Source of the DNA: PNOJ01 sp016706845
GTDB taxonomy: Bacteria; Krumholzibacteriota; Krumholzibacteriia; LZORAL124-64-63
DNA length: 64,000 nucleotides
NCBI GenBank assembly: GCA_016706845.1
Contig: JADJIV010000003.1
Location: 62,001-126,000 of the forward strand
Direction of reading: 5' to 3'
Shown here: positions 20,653 through 30,691 of the stretch, piece by piece
Position numbering within the stretch: position 1 is the stretch's first letter
Layout: every line of letters begins with the position of its first letter
The notes under the pieces: generated by a model
Databases searched by the model: none
What the model was told of the DNA's origin: nothing
What the model saw: the letters and a program-made list of their open reading frames with translations, nothing else
Program-made: the position numbers and the translations under genes

Positions 20653-22056
20653 ATGCGCAAGGACATCTTTCCCGAGGGATTCCTGTGGGGTGTCGCCACT
20701 TCGGCCCAACAGGTCGAAGGCGGTGCGCGCGAGGACGGGCGGGGGGAATCGATCTGGGACCGCTTCGCGGCCATCCCCGGCAAGATCGCCGACGGGTCGC
20801 ATCCGGGGATCGCCTGCGACCACTACCACCTCTGGCGCGAAGACATCGAAATCATGCGCCAACTGGGACTGGGCGCCTACCGCTTCTCCATCTCCTGGCC
20901 GCGCGTTCTGCCCCAGGGGCGCGGCTTCGCGAACCGGGCCGGGCTCGACTTCTACGACGCGCTCGTGGACGGACTGCTGGAAGCCGGAATCCGCCCCTTC
21001 CCCACGCTCTACCACTGGGATCTGCCCGAGGCGCTCCAGGACCGGGGTGGTTGGAGCGACCGCGATACGGCCGCCGCATTCGCTCACTACGCGGCCGTCG
21101 TCGCGGGCCGCCTCGGCGACCGGGTGAAGTGCTGGACGACCCACAACGAGCCGTGGTGCGCCGCCACCCTCGGGCACGAGGAAGGCCATCACGCACCCGG
21201 ACACCGCGACCCCGCCGAAGCCCTGCGCGTCGCCCACCACCTGCTGCTGTCCCACGGCTGGGCCGCCGAAGCCATCCGCCGCGAGGTGGCCGACGCCGAA
21301 GTCGGCATCGTGCTCATCCACACCCCGGTCCACGCGGCCACGGACTGCGCGGCGGACCGCGACGCCGCCCGCTGGTTCGACGCCCTCTTCAACCGCTGGT
21401 ACCTCGACCCCATCTTCCGCGGTTCGTACCCCGCCGACGCCGTCGCCGACCGGGTGGCCCGCGGACACCTCACGGGCCCGGAGATGCCGTTCGTGGCCGC
21501 CGGCGATCTCGCGGCCATCTCGCAGCCGCTCGATTTTCTGGGACTGAACTACTACAGCCGCGTCGTCATGCGCGCGGACGCGGACGGCCGGCCCGTGGCC
21601 GTGCCGCCGGCCCCCGCCGGCGAACTCACCGACATGGGTTGGGAGGTCTACCCCCGGGGGCTGCAGGAGAGCCTGCTGCGCGTCCATCGCGACTACGCGC
21701 CCCGGAAGATCTTCATCACGGAAAACGGGGCGGCGTACGACGATCCCGCCGACGCCGCAGGTCGCATCGCCGATACCCGGCGCATCGCCTACCTGCGCGC
21801 GCACCTGCAGGCCGCCCACGGCGCCCTGGCGCAGGGGGTGCCGCTCGCGGGATACTTCCTGTGGTCCCTGTTGGACAATTTCGAATGGGGCTACGGCTAC
21901 GGGATGCGCTTCGGATTGTTCGCCGTCGATCCGCAGACCCGCCGACGCATGCCCAAGGACAGCGCCCACTGGTACCGCGACATCGTGGCGGCCAACGCCG
22001 TCGACGAAGCCACCTCCCCCCCCAGCCGAGGAGAATCCCGTGCGTCCGATGCTTGA
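20653..22056 (+). CDS. GH1 beta-glucosidase
   Basis: 467 residues from ATG 20653 (MRKDIFPEGFLWGVA), no signal peptide, so it acts on imported oligosaccharides. GH1 landmarks: SAQQVEGG, AYRFSISWPR, LYHWDLPEAL, the acid/base motif TTHNEPW, LGLNYYSR, the nucleophile motif FITENGAAYDD, and the C-terminal GYFLWSLLDNFEWGYGYGMRFGL. Retaining hydrolysis of terminal beta-glucosyl residues is expected; with the phosphorylase it would finish degradation of beta-1,3-oligoglucans. It sits directly behind promoter/operator C and overlaps the next gene by 17 bases. Confidence 0.95.
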   Translation: MRKDIFPEGFLWGVATSAQQVEGGAREDGRGESIWDRFAAIPGKIADGSHPGIACDHYHLWREDIEIMRQLGLGAYRFSISWPRVLPQGRGFANRAGLDFYDALVDGLLEAGIRPFPTLYHWDLPEALQDRGGWSDRDTAAAFAHYAAVVAGRLGDRVKCWTTHNEPWCAATLGHEEGHHAPGHRDPAEALRVAHHLLLSHGWAAEAIRREVADAEVGIVLIHTPVHAATDCAADRDAARWFDALFNRWYLDPIFRGSYPADAVADRVARGHLTGPEMPFVAAGDLAAISQPLDFLGLNYYSRVVMRADADGRPVAVPPAPAGELTDMGWEVYPRGLQESLLRVHRDYAPRKIFITENGAAYDDPADAAGRIADTRRIAYLRAHLQAAHGALAQGVPLAGYFLWSLLDNFEWGYGYGMRFGLFAVDPQTRRRMPKDSAHWYRDIVAANAVDEATSPPSRGESRASDA

Positions 22057-25000
22057 CGACCGTGTACGCCGTTGCCGCCGGACCGGCCTGGCCTGCGACC
22101 CTGCTCCTGGTCGGGCTGCCCGTGGCCGCGGCCCAGCACGAGGGCGGCGCCAACGCCGGGCCATGGTCGTCGACGACGCCGGCGGCTCCCGCCTGCAGGT
22201 CGACGGGCGGGACTTCATGATCCTGGGCATGAACTGGGACTACCTGCCCATCGGCCAGAACTACACCTACAGCCTGTGGTCGCAGCCCGACGAGATCATC
22301 GAGGCGGCCCTGGCCCGGGAGATGCCTCTGCTGACCGCGATGGGCGTCAACACCATCCGCCAGAACGCGGGCGTCCCGCCCCGCTGGGTGAGCTACATCT
22401 ACGAGCGGTACGGCATCCATACGATGCTGAATCACACCGTGGGCCGCTACGGCTTCACCATCGACGGGGTCTGGCGCCCGTCACCGACTACAGCGACCCC
22501 CAGGTGAGGCGCGGCCCTGAACGCCGAGTCGGCCGCTGGTCGGACGAGTACAAGGGCACGCCCGGCGTGCTCATGTGGCTGCTCGGCAACGAGAACAACT
22601 ACGGCCTGTCCTGGGCGTCGTTCGAGATCGAGGCGCTGCCCAAGGGCGAGCGTGACGCCGCGCGGGCCCAGAACCTCTACTCGCTCTTCGGCGAGATCAT
22701 CCGCGCCACCAAGGCGCGCGACCCCAACCACCCGGTCTCCATCGCCAACGGCGACCTGCAGTACATCGACCTCATCGCCCAGGAGTGCCAGGGGCTCGAC
22801 GTCTTCGGCACCAACGTCTACCGCGGCAAGTCCATGGGCGACGTCTACGACGTGGTGAAGGCCAAGCTGGGCGTCCCGGTCATGTTCACCGAGTTCGGCG
22901 CCGACGCCTTCGACGCCCGTACGATGCAGGAAGACCAGGCGACCCAGGCGCACTACCTGGTGGGCCAGTGGCGGGAGATCTACGAGCAGTCGGCCGGCAA
23001 GGGCAGGGCCGGCAACGCCATCGGCGGCCTGATCTTCCAGTGGAGCGACGGCTGGTGGAAGTTCAAGCAGGAGACCAACCTCGAGGTCCACGACACCAAC
23101 GCCTCCTGGCCCAACGGCGGCTACAAGGAGGACTTCGTCGAGGGCGAGAACAACATGAACGAGGAGTGGTGGGGCATCTGCGCCAAGGGGCCCCCCGACA
23201 GCCGCGGCCTCTACGAGCTGTACCCGCGCGCCGCCTACTACGCGCTGCGCGAGGCCTTCCGGCTGGACCCGTACGCTCCCGGCACCGACCTGGCGGCCAT
23301 CGGCGCGCACTTCGCCGCCATCCAGCCCATCGACGGCCGCGCTCGCGGCCCGCGGCGATCCGGCCAGCCTCGTCCGCCGACCCCTGAGCAAGGTCCGCAT
23401 CTCGGCTGCGCCTGAGCTCGAGACCATCAGCACCGGCGGCACGCGCTCGCCACGCCGCCCAGGCGCCGAGCCCGTCCCCGGTTCCGCGGCTTCGACAGCG
23501 GCCAGGCGTTCTACGCCGACTCTCGAGGCGCATCCCCAACGACGCCTGTCACGGCCGGCTTTCGCTCAACGTCCTGGGCGCGTGCCCGGGAATCCCATCG
23601 ACGAGATCTTCTACGAGAACCGGGGCCGCCCGCACGCGATCGCACCGGCGGCGAGACCGTCGACCTGAATCCGAGCGGGTCAAGGTCCACCAGGCCGGCG
23701 CTGTCCTGGGAGGACCGCTGGTTCAGCTCGACGGCTTCTACCGCACCGGCCACTACCACTGGGGCTACGAAGGGGACTTCTTCGGCCTCTACCGCGAGGC
23801 CAACTACGGCAAGAACATCGACACCTACAACGGCGAAGCACCCATCGGCTTCGAGATGGCCGGCAAGCGGCGCTCGACGGGCTTGAAGGTGGCCTTCGGC
23901 CCGGAGCTCTGGTGGGGCGCCAACCCCGCGGTGCTGGCTGAAGTACCGGCTCCCTGGCCGGGATCCGCTGGACCGGCATCTTCGAGGAGGAGTTCGCGCA
24001 GCAGACGCAGCTGACCAGTTCGGTGGCCATCCCGCTGCGGTCGACGCGCAAGGCGACCGTGCAGATGCAGTCGCGCGTCGGCCCGTTCGGCGTGGAGGGC
24101 GGCGTCATCTGGTCCGGGCAGCCCCGCAACGGGGAATCGTTCCAGCTGGTGTCCGACGACGTCCTGGAGGCCGGCGGTCCCGTCTCGCCGCAGGACATCA
24201 AGACCGACACCATCAAGCCCGAGGACACCTTCGGCGTCAGGGGCAAGCTGACCTGGCAGCGGGGGCGCTGGAACTGGTACGGGCAGGGCGCCTACATGGG
24301 TCTGGTGGCCGACGCCGGCCCCACGGCCATTCCCACCTACACCGGCTGGAGTCCGGGAAGGACAGCGGTCGGCAACCAGGTCAACGTCCTCACCGGCGGG
24401 CCGTGATCGATGGGCCTGGCAGGTCGGGCCGAACTTCCTGTGGCAGAGCCCATGGTCGGCCCGATGCCCAGCGCGGCGCTCGCTTCACGCAGGGGCGGCC
24501 CCGCAACGTCCTGGATGATCCCTTCGCCGTGCGCGCCAACCGCGAGACCACCGCCGGCGAGATCATGCTGACCTACGACCCGACCCCCGCGACCTGGATG
24601 TGGGCCTGGGACAGCGACGTGCGCGAGGACGCCGGCCTAGCCGCGGGCGTGGGCCTCTCCGTCAGGCGCCACCACACCACGGCCGACGCGGGCCTGTTCA
24701 TCTCGGCGCAGAACAGCGTGTACGCGTTTCCGGGCGCGACGCCCGCGCGGGACCTCTGGGAGCTGCGGTGCCGCGTGATCAACCGCCTCGGTCCGAGCAC
24801 GCGCATGATCAGCCACCTCTTCTACGGCACCGCGGAACCCAACGGCGACAATACGCGGCTCGTGCATCGCTTCGGGCTCGACAGCCGGATCGCCTGGACC
24901 TCGCTGGTCCTGGCCGGCCATGTGAAGGTCAACGACTTCGGACCCTACGATTACCATCGGGACTTCAACATGACGTACCCCCTGCAGGTGATGGCGGATT

Positions 25001-25206
25001 TCTCCACCACCCTGGGCTCCCCCCGCTGGTTCGATCTGCCGCAGACCCGCCTCGGCGTGCGCGGCACCTACCGGACCCTGGACCGGTACTCCAACCGGTA
25101 CCGGCCCGAAGGCGCGTCCGAGCTGCTGGAAGGCGAGCTGTATCCCGACGGGTTGCCCGGCGGGCGCGAGTGGGAGATCAGGACCTACCTGCACATGTCC
25201 ATCTAG
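22040..25206 (+). CDS. Secreted clan GH-A glycoside hydrolase with C-terminal outer-membrane barrel-like region, many frameshifts
   Basis: Start is GTG 22040 after GGAG. The signal peptide (LLLVGLPVAAAQH) is in one frame and the catalytic part in others. It contains ILGMNWDYLPIG, WLLGNENNYG (acid/base Glu after Asn) and VPVMFTEFGADAF (nucleophile Glu), as in the GH2/GH5 barrels of clan A. At least five frame changes follow (near 22050-22160, 22490, 23390-23540, 23700, 23930-24020, 24400-24480). The last ~400 residues alternate like outer-membrane strands (RWNWYGQGAYMGLV, IAWTSLVLAGHVKV, QTRLGVRGTYRTL, EWEIRTYLHMSI). Corrected, one protein of about 1,050 residues. The hydrolase would be tethered to the outer membrane by its own barrel. 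Second gene of the GH1 operon. The exact GH family is not settled. Confidence 0.7.
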
Positions 25207-25227
25207 GGGCAGCGATGGGCGGAAGCT

Positions 25228-25258
25228 GCGGCCCGGTCACGACGACCGGGCCGCTTCT
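25228..25258. terminator. Bidirectional hairpin terminator
   Basis: An 11-bp perfect stem GCGGCCCGGTC/GACCGGGCCGC (25228-25238/25244-25254) with loop ACGAC, followed by TTCTCATT. It lies between convergent gene ends at 25206 and 25258. Confidence 0.75.
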
Positions 25259-26067
25259 CATTCGAGGGGACCGTAGACCCTGACGTAGTCCACGAGCATG
25301 GTCTGGGGGAAGACCGTCGAAGCGTCCGGCGCGCCGACCCAGCGACCGCCCACCGCGACGTTGAGGATGATGTAGAACGGGTGTTCGAAGACCCACGCCG
25401 CTCCAGGCGGGAGATCGGCCGGCGTCACCGTAAAAAAGGCGTACCCGTCGACGAACCAGACGATGGCCTCGTCGCTCCATTCCACGGCGAAGACGTGGAA
25501 GCCGAGGTCGAAGCCGCCCTGCGCCAGGACGTGCGCGCGGGTGAGGGCGCCGTTGCCGGCGTAGCCGGGCCCGTGCAGGCTGCCGTGCAGGACTCGCGGT
25601 TCCTGTCCGCGGTACTCCATGATGTCGATCTCGCCGCACGCCGGCCAGCCCACTTGCCCGATGTCGGCGCCGAGCAGCCAGAAGGCGGGCCAGATCCCCT
25701 GGCCGACGGGCAGTTTGATCCTGGCCTCGAAGCGCCCGCGCGCGCGCTCGAACAGACCCTGCGTCTTGATCCGTCCCGAGGTGTACGACTGGCCGCCGTA
25801 GTCTTCGGCGCGGGCGGTGATGGCCAGGTGGCCCTGGCCGTCCAGGCTGACGTTCCGCGGAAGATCCGTGTCGTACTCGAGCTGGGCGTTCCCCCAGTCG
25901 GTGCCGATGTCGAAGCGCCAGCGTTCGGGATCGGGAACCGCGTCGGCGGGGCCGTCGAACTCGTCCTGCCAGAGCAGGCCGTAGGGGGCGGGCCCCTGTT
26001 CCTCGCGGCAGCCCGCGCCAACGGCCGACAACAGCAGCATCGCCGCCAGAACCTCCCGGCTCCTCAA
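25258..26067 (-). CDS. GH16 laminarinase-type lipoprotein
   Basis: 269 residues. The start is taken as TTG 26067, which overlaps the TGA of the ROK gene and gives a proper lipoprotein signal (MRSREVLAAMLLLSAVGAGC). The next ATG would leave no basic N-region. The GH16 core covers nearly the whole protein: LLWQDEFDG, ERWRFDIG, GRIKTQGLFERARGRFEARIKLP, IWPAFWLLG and the catalytic strand GEIDIMEYRG. This is the pattern of bacterial endo-beta-1,3-glucanases (laminarinases). It would sit on the outer membrane and make oligosaccharides for uptake. Last gene of the operon 28760-25258; a strong terminator follows. Confidence 0.92.
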   Translation of the reverse strand: MRSREVLAAMLLLSAVGAGCREEQGPAPYGLLWQDEFDGPADAVPDPERWRFDIGTDWGNAQLEYDTDLPRNVSLDGQGHLAITARAEDYGGQSYTSGRIKTQGLFERARGRFEARIKLPVGQGIWPAFWLLGADIGQVGWPACGEIDIMEYRGQEPRVLHGSLHGPGYAGNGALTRAHVLAQGGFDLGFHVFAVEWSDEAIVWFVDGYAFFTVTPADLPPGAAWVFEHPFYIILNVAVGGRWVGAPDASTVFPQTMLVDYVRVYGPLE

Positions 26068-27338
26068 GACGCAGAGCCCCGGGGCGATGCCGCGGCGGCG
26101 GGTACGACCGGCGGGAACAGACGCGAGTCCGCGAGCGCGGCCTTCAGCACGAGCGTGGCCGCCCCGATGGCCACGGCCCGCTCTCCGAGATCGCTGGCGC
26201 GGATCTCCGCCGCGGTCACTGAGCTGACCAGCGTGCGGACCTTCACGGTCTCGCGCAACGGGTCGAGCAGCAGATCGCCCAGCCGGGCGAGGTCGCCGCC
26301 GATGATCACCAGAGAAGGGTTCATGATGTTCAGCAGACCGGCCACGGCCCGTCCCAGGTGCGCCGCCGCTTCCTGCGCCACCTGCAGGGCCAGCGGATCG
26401 CCGGCCAGAGCGGCGTCCTCGAGTTCGACCAGGGTGGTCGCCTTGCCGGTCAGACCACTGCGCGGATGGGCGGCCCCCAGTTCGGCGGCCCTGGCCATGA
26501 GCGCGCGGCCCGCCGACCAGCGTGACGAGGCAACCCCGGAGTCCGCAGATGCAGGGGCTTCCCCTGGGGATCGATGGAGAGGTGGCCGATCTCGCCGGCC
26601 ACGCCGGTGGCGCCCCGGTAGATCTCGCCGCCGATCACGTGCCCCGAGCCGATGCCCATGGCGACCTTGATGTAGGCGAGGTCGTCGACGCCCCGGCCCA
26701 CGCCCCACCAGTGCTCGGCGAGGGCGCCGAGATTGGCATCGTTGTCCACCATCAGGGGGACGCCGTACTGCGCGGACAGCGCGTCGAGGCCGAGCCTGGC
26801 GTCCCAGGCGGGCAGCACGATGGTCGACAGGCGGTCCGGATGGGACGGGTCCACCGGGCAGGGTAGCGCGACGCCGATCCCGACCAGGGGCCGGCCGGCC
26901 GCGGCGGGGGCGGCCAGGCAGTTGCGGCACATCTCGGCGATCAACTGCCGCGTGCCGACCGGATCGGTGCGGACGGGGTGTTCTCGCGACCCCAGGTCAG
27001 CACGCTGCCCCGCAGGTCGGTCAGGGCGGTGACCACGTGCGTCGCGCCCATCTCGATGCCGGACGATGACGCAGGCGTCGTCCTGGAATTCCAGCACGAT
27101 GGGGCGGCGGCCGCCCTGCGAGCGCCCCCTCGCCCACCTCGGTGACGATGCCCATGGGGAGGATCTCGTTCACGATCTCGGAAACCGTGGAACGGGAGAG
27201 GTTCGCCATCCGGGCGATCTCCGCGCGCGTGATCCGGCGCTCCTGCCAGATCAGGCGCAGGACCGCGTCCGCGAGGGGCCGCGGACGGTCCGGGTCCGTC
27301 CGCCGCAGTCCCTTCCAGGTCAGGTCGCCGTTTTGCAT
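26064..27338 (-). CDS. ROK-family transcriptional repressor (two frameshifts)
   Basis: Three overlapping frame segments make one protein of about 420 residues. First, residues ~1-85 with a winged helix-turn-helix (RITRAEIARMANLSRSTVSEIVNEI). Next, the start of the sugar-kinase-like domain (GIGVALPCPVDPSHPDRLSTIVLPAWDA, MVDNDANLGALAEHW, VDDLAYIKVAMGIGSGHVI, GATGVAGEIGHLSID). Last, the C-terminal half (AVAGLLNIMNPSLVIIGGDLARLGD). Frame changes are near 27060-27130 and 26480-26540. NagC/Mlc/XylR-type ROK repressors bind palindromes and release on a sugar ligand. The four CTTTGTWCG-N5-CGWACAAAG sites in this locus are the obvious targets, one in front of its own operon, so autoregulation is likely. 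Confidence 0.88.
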
Positions 27339-27380
27339 CGCGCCGTTACCCTCTTGGAGAATCCATCACGCCGCCAGACT

Positions 27381-28760
27381 CTACCTGTGGAGATAGATAT
27401 TGTCCACCAGCACGAGCGGCGCGTCGGTCGTGCTGAGCACGAGCTGGCCGAGATGGTCCCGCGGGGCGGGCAGCGGGAAGTCGGCCAGGGGGATCTCCAG
27501 CGACGACCAGCCCCCGGAGACGAAGGCGGGCGTGGTCTCGGCGCCGAACGTCAGCTCCGCCTGGCCGATCATGTAGCCGTTGTCCGCGTTGAAGGCGACG
27601 AGCTTCACCTTGAAGACGGTCCCCACGGGCGCGTAGACGTCCAGGTGCAGGTGGGTCATGTTCGTGGCGTCGATCGTCTGCGTCGCGAACTGGATACCCA
27701 CGAAGTTGAGGGTCGTGTACATCCTGGTCTGGTCGCCGCCGATCGCGTAGATCTCGTCCTGGGTCGTGGAGTACGTCCAGTGGGTGTTCCAGCTGTCGAC
27801 CGTCACGGGTTGGTAGACGTCGCTGTACAGCGCGATCACGTCGCCGGCCGGCACGGCCGGAACCGGAGCCGCGATCTGCGGCGGCACGAACCCGCCCAGC
27901 GTCAGCGTGCCGGCGACTTCCACGCCGCCCATGGTCGCGGTCAGGGTCGCCTCGCCCTCGCCCACGATCCTGACCCCGCCGCCGGTCACTTCCGCGACCG
28001 CGGGATCGGAGGAATGGTAGTCGAAGTACCCGGGCATGTGCCCGACCACCACGTCGGCCCCGTCCACGTCGAACGTGGTGCGCGTGCCCTCGAGGCTGAC
28101 GGTCGAGCCGATGAAGTACTGCTTGGTGCCCGAGGGCATGAAGGGCCGCGGGTCGGTGATGTTGCCCAGGGCCGCGAACCGGATGTCGTCGAACCACACC
28201 TCGTGGCCCCGCGGATTCGCCGCTTCCCAGCCTTCGGCGAAGGTGAAGAGCCCGCGCTCGGCGATCAGCTTCGACGGCGACGGGATGGGGATCACCACGA
28301 ACTGCCAGTCGCCGGTCAGGGGGATGTTCAGCCGGCCGGCCGAGTAGCGGGAAGTGCCGGTGTTGTCGTTGCCGAAGCCGGCCTCGTTCAGGGTGGAGTT
28401 CACGCTCGACCTGACGTAGAAGGTCAGGGCGTTGTAATCGGCCAGGTCCCTGGCACCCGCGGAGGTCAGCACCCCGCCCGCGTAGGCGCCGAGCGCCGAG
28501 TTCTGGGGCGGCACGGTCACCTTCAGCGACGTCGCGCCGCTGAAGGCGTAGATCGAGTCCTGACTCGTGGCCGCGTAGTGCGTGCCGGAGAAAGCCTGGA
28601 AGTAGACGTCGTCGTAGTACCCCTCGTCGAAGACCCGGGGTTCGATTCTGGCGCGCGCTTCATCGAGTTCGGAGAGTTGATCCCGCCCGCTGCACCCGCA
28701 GATCAAGGACACCAGAGGCAGCGCCACCAGGACGGGGATTGTCCAACGGGTCGAGTGCAC
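27381..28760 (-). CDS. Surface lipoprotein with carbohydrate-binding-like domains
   Basis: Start is GTG 28760, six bases after a perfect GGAGG; an upstream start at 28793 has no such site. The lipoprotein signal ends LVSLICGC. About 459 residues. Residues ~30-200 form one jelly-roll-like domain (DVYFQAFSGTHYAATSQDS...EVWFDDIRFAAL). Then comes a Big_2-like Ig segment (DPAVAEVTGGGVRIVGEGEATLTATMGG). A second jelly roll ends PLVLVDNIYLHR. It has no catalytic motif. It heads the operon with the ROK repressor and GH16 lipoprotein under operator D, so a surface glycan-binding role, like SusE/SGBP proteins, is the best inference. Confidence 0.8.
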   Translation of the reverse strand: MHSTRWTIPVLVALPLVSLICGCSGRDQLSELDEARARIEPRVFDEGYYDDVYFQAFSGTHYAATSQDSIYAFSGATSLKVTVPPQNSALGAYAGGVLTSAGARDLADYNALTFYVRSSVNSTLNEAGFGNDNTGTSRYSAGRLNIPLTGDWQFVVIPIPSPSKLIAERGLFTFAEGWEAANPRGHEVWFDDIRFAALGNITDPRPFMPSGTKQYFIGSTVSLEGTRTTFDVDGADVVVGHMPGYFDYHSSDPAVAEVTGGGVRIVGEGEATLTATMGGVEVAGTLTLGGFVPPQIAAPVPAVPAGDVIALYSDVYQPVTVDSWNTHWTYSTTQDEIYAIGGDQTRMYTTLNFVGIQFATQTIDATNMTHLHLDVYAPVGTVFKVKLVAFNADNGYMIGQAELTFGAETTPAFVSGGWSSLEIPLADFPLPAPRDHLGQLVLSTTDAPLVLVDNIYLHR

Positions 28761-28823
28761 GTCGTACCTCCGTGGTGTTCGTGCGGACCGCACGGCGTTG
28801 CCGGATTCCCACCGCCACCGCTA

Positions 28824-28846
28824 CTTTGTACGGCCTCCGATCAAAG
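28824..28846. promoter_or_regulatory. Predicted ROK repressor operator, site D
   Basis: Palindrome CTTTGTACG-N5-CGATCAAAG, 64 bases upstream of the GTG start at 28760. It controls the lipoprotein-ROK-GH16 operon. Same 9+5+9 layout as sites A-C. Confidence 0.75.
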
Positions 28847-28956
28847 TATGGGGCAGCCCGACGGGGCTGTCAAGAATGCGTTCGACCCGGTCCGCTTCAA
28901 GCGGACGGGGCCGTTCAGCCCCGCTGACCGACCCCGTAAGCCGAAAACGCGGTTGA

Positions 28957-29544
28957 TCATTTATAGAGCGTCTTGACCTCGCTCCAGGACCTGGCCTCGT
29001 TCGGCGTGCTCAGGGCCGTCGCCCCCACCGCATCGAGGTAGGCGAAGTGCAGCAGAGCATTCTGCAGGCAGCGGAACTGCAGCGTGGCGCTCACGTCGTC
29101 GGCCGTGAACGAGAACGTCTCGCTCTCCCACGCGATCGCCGCCGTGTGGTTCACGGCCGTGAAGATCTGGCTCGCGCCGTCGGCGCTGACCACGATCTCC
29201 GCCGTGCCGTCGCGACCCGACGTCTGGTGGGTCCCGAGGGAGAAGTCGATGATATAGACCTCGCCGGGCGTGGTGGGGAACGTCTGTTCGATGCCGCCGT
29301 CGGACGAGGTGTAGTTGGCCAGGTCGATGTTGTAGAGCCCGTCGGAAGCGTAGCCGGTGAACCACTCGACGCCCGAGGCGAAGGTCGTCCAGCCGGGGAT
29401 CGCGGTCGAGCCGCCGGGCAGGGTGGTCCAGCTCCCGAAATAGCTCGCGGGCTCGAACGAGCCGTTGACAAGCTGGGCCTGCGACGGCGCGACGCCGACG
29501 ATCGTCGCGATGATCACGAACACGGCACGGTAGAAATTGCGCAT
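28957..29544 (-). CDS. Secreted DUF642-like protein with C-terminal SWSEVKTLYK tail
   Basis: 195 residues from ATG 29544 (GGAG upstream). The signal peptide ends APSQAQ. The mature protein starts LVNGSFEPASYFGSWTTLPGGSTAIPGWTTFASGVEW, the usual opening of DUF642/choice-of-anchor jelly rolls. It continues with DLANYTSSDGGIEQTFPTTPGEVYIIDFSLG and LLHFAYLDAVGA. It ends SWSEVKTLYK, the short tail seen on three other exported proteins here. Such domains often bind carbohydrate. The gene stands alone, with an AT-richer upstream region (29590-29750) and no ROK-type operator, so its link to the glucan locus is by position only. Confidence 0.82.
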   Translation of the reverse strand: MRNFYRAVFVIIATIVGVAPSQAQLVNGSFEPASYFGSWTTLPGGSTAIPGWTTFASGVEWFTGYASDGLYNIDLANYTSSDGGIEQTFPTTPGEVYIIDFSLGTHQTSGRDGTAEIVVSADGASQIFTAVNHTAAIAWESETFSFTADDVSATLQFRCLQNALLHFAYLDAVGATALSTPNEARSWSEVKTLYK

Positions 29545-29755
29545 GGGTGTCTCCGGTTGCGGATAAGTGGGCCCCCGGGCGGGTAACGCGGCCGAGGACG
29601 GATTCCGATCATGATACACGAGCCGAATCTGATTGTCTATCAAATTAGTACGGTATTAACTGCTTGATATGAAAAGTGATGTTTGAAGGAAACCTCAGTC
29701 GTCCGGCAGCGTCCGACTTCTGATCGACCAATATGTAAGCCGGGAGACCGCCGCC

Positions 29756-30691
29756 ATGCCCAGCCGCCGAACGAGTCTGATCCTGATGACGCTGCTCACG
29801 GCCGCCGCGGCCGGCCGTGCCGGCGAGGTCGCCGACGGCGTCCACCTGCTGCCCGGTCGCTTCGTCCAGGGCAGCCAACCCGACGGCAACACGGTGATCC
29901 TCGAAGCGCCCGGCGGGCTGATCGTGGTGGACACCGGGCGCCACCCGGCGCAGACGCAGGCCATCCTCGACTTCGCGTCCCGCGCACGGCAGCCCGTCGC
30001 TGCGATCGTGAACACCCACTGGCACCTCGACCACCTCGGCGGGAACCCGCGCGTGCGGCGCGCCCATCCGGGCGTGCGCGTCTGGGCCAGCGACGCCCTC
30101 GCCGGCGCGATGACGGGGTTCCTGGCGGACTACCGCGCTTACCTGGAAGGCGCGCTCGCGCAGACAGAACTCGATACGAGCAGCGCGGCGACCATGCGCG
30201 CCGAACTGGCCATTCTGGACGAGGGGGACGCTCTGGCGCCCGACGAGATCGTGGCCACAGCGGGCGTGCACACGATCGCGGGACGCGAGTTCGAACTGGG
30301 TCTGGAAACGCGCGCCGTCACCGACGGCGACGCCTGGCTCTTCGATCCCGCCACGCGGGTGCTGGTCGCTGGCGACCTGGTGACCCTGCCCGTCCCGCTG
30401 CCTGACACGGCCTATCCCCGCCGCTGGCAAGCCGCGCTGGCGCGCCTGGACGAAGTCGATTTCGCACTGCTGGTCCCGGGTCACGGCCCGGTCATGACCC
30501 GCGAGGACTTCGCGCGCTACCGCACCGCCTTCGGCAACCTCCTGGACCGCGCCGCCGCCGACTCGTCGTCCACCGCCTGCGCCGACGGCTGGCTGCACGA
30601 CATCGGCCCCCTAGTCCCCGCCGACGAACACGCCTTCGCCCGCATCCTGCTCGATTATTACGTGGACAGCCACCTGCGCCCTGCTGGATGA
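29756..30691 (+). CDS. Exported metallo-beta-lactamase-fold hydrolase
   Basis: 311 residues with an N-terminal signal peptide (LILMTLLTAAAAGRAG). The metal-binding motif NTHWHLDHLGG is complete. Further ligands are visible in VLVAGDLVTL and LLVPGHGPVM. Members hydrolyse many substrates (beta-lactams, thioesters, lactones); the sequence does not show which. It stands alone, divergent from the DUF642-like gene. Its stop codon lies inside the outer arm of the second cruciform repeat, so the repeat may act as its terminator. Confidence 0.88.
   Translation: MPSRRTSLILMTLLTAAAAGRAGEVADGVHLLPGRFVQGSQPDGNTVILEAPGGLIVVDTGRHPAQTQAILDFASRARQPVAAIVNTHWHLDHLGGNPRVRRAHPGVRVWASDALAGAMTGFLADYRAYLEGALAQTELDTSSAATMRAELAILDEGDALAPDEIVATAGVHTIAGREFELGLETRAVTDGDAWLFDPATRVLVAGDLVTLPVPLPDTAYPRRWQAALARLDEVDFALLVPGHGPVMTREDFARYRTAFGNLLDRAAADSSSTACADGWLHDIGPLVPADEHAFARILLDYYVDSHLRPAG

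Noticed and set aside
26040..26067. ATG 26040 as the start of the GH16 lipoprotein
   Set aside because: It would remove the basic N-region of the lipoprotein signal; TTG 26067 overlaps the upstream stop and fits better.
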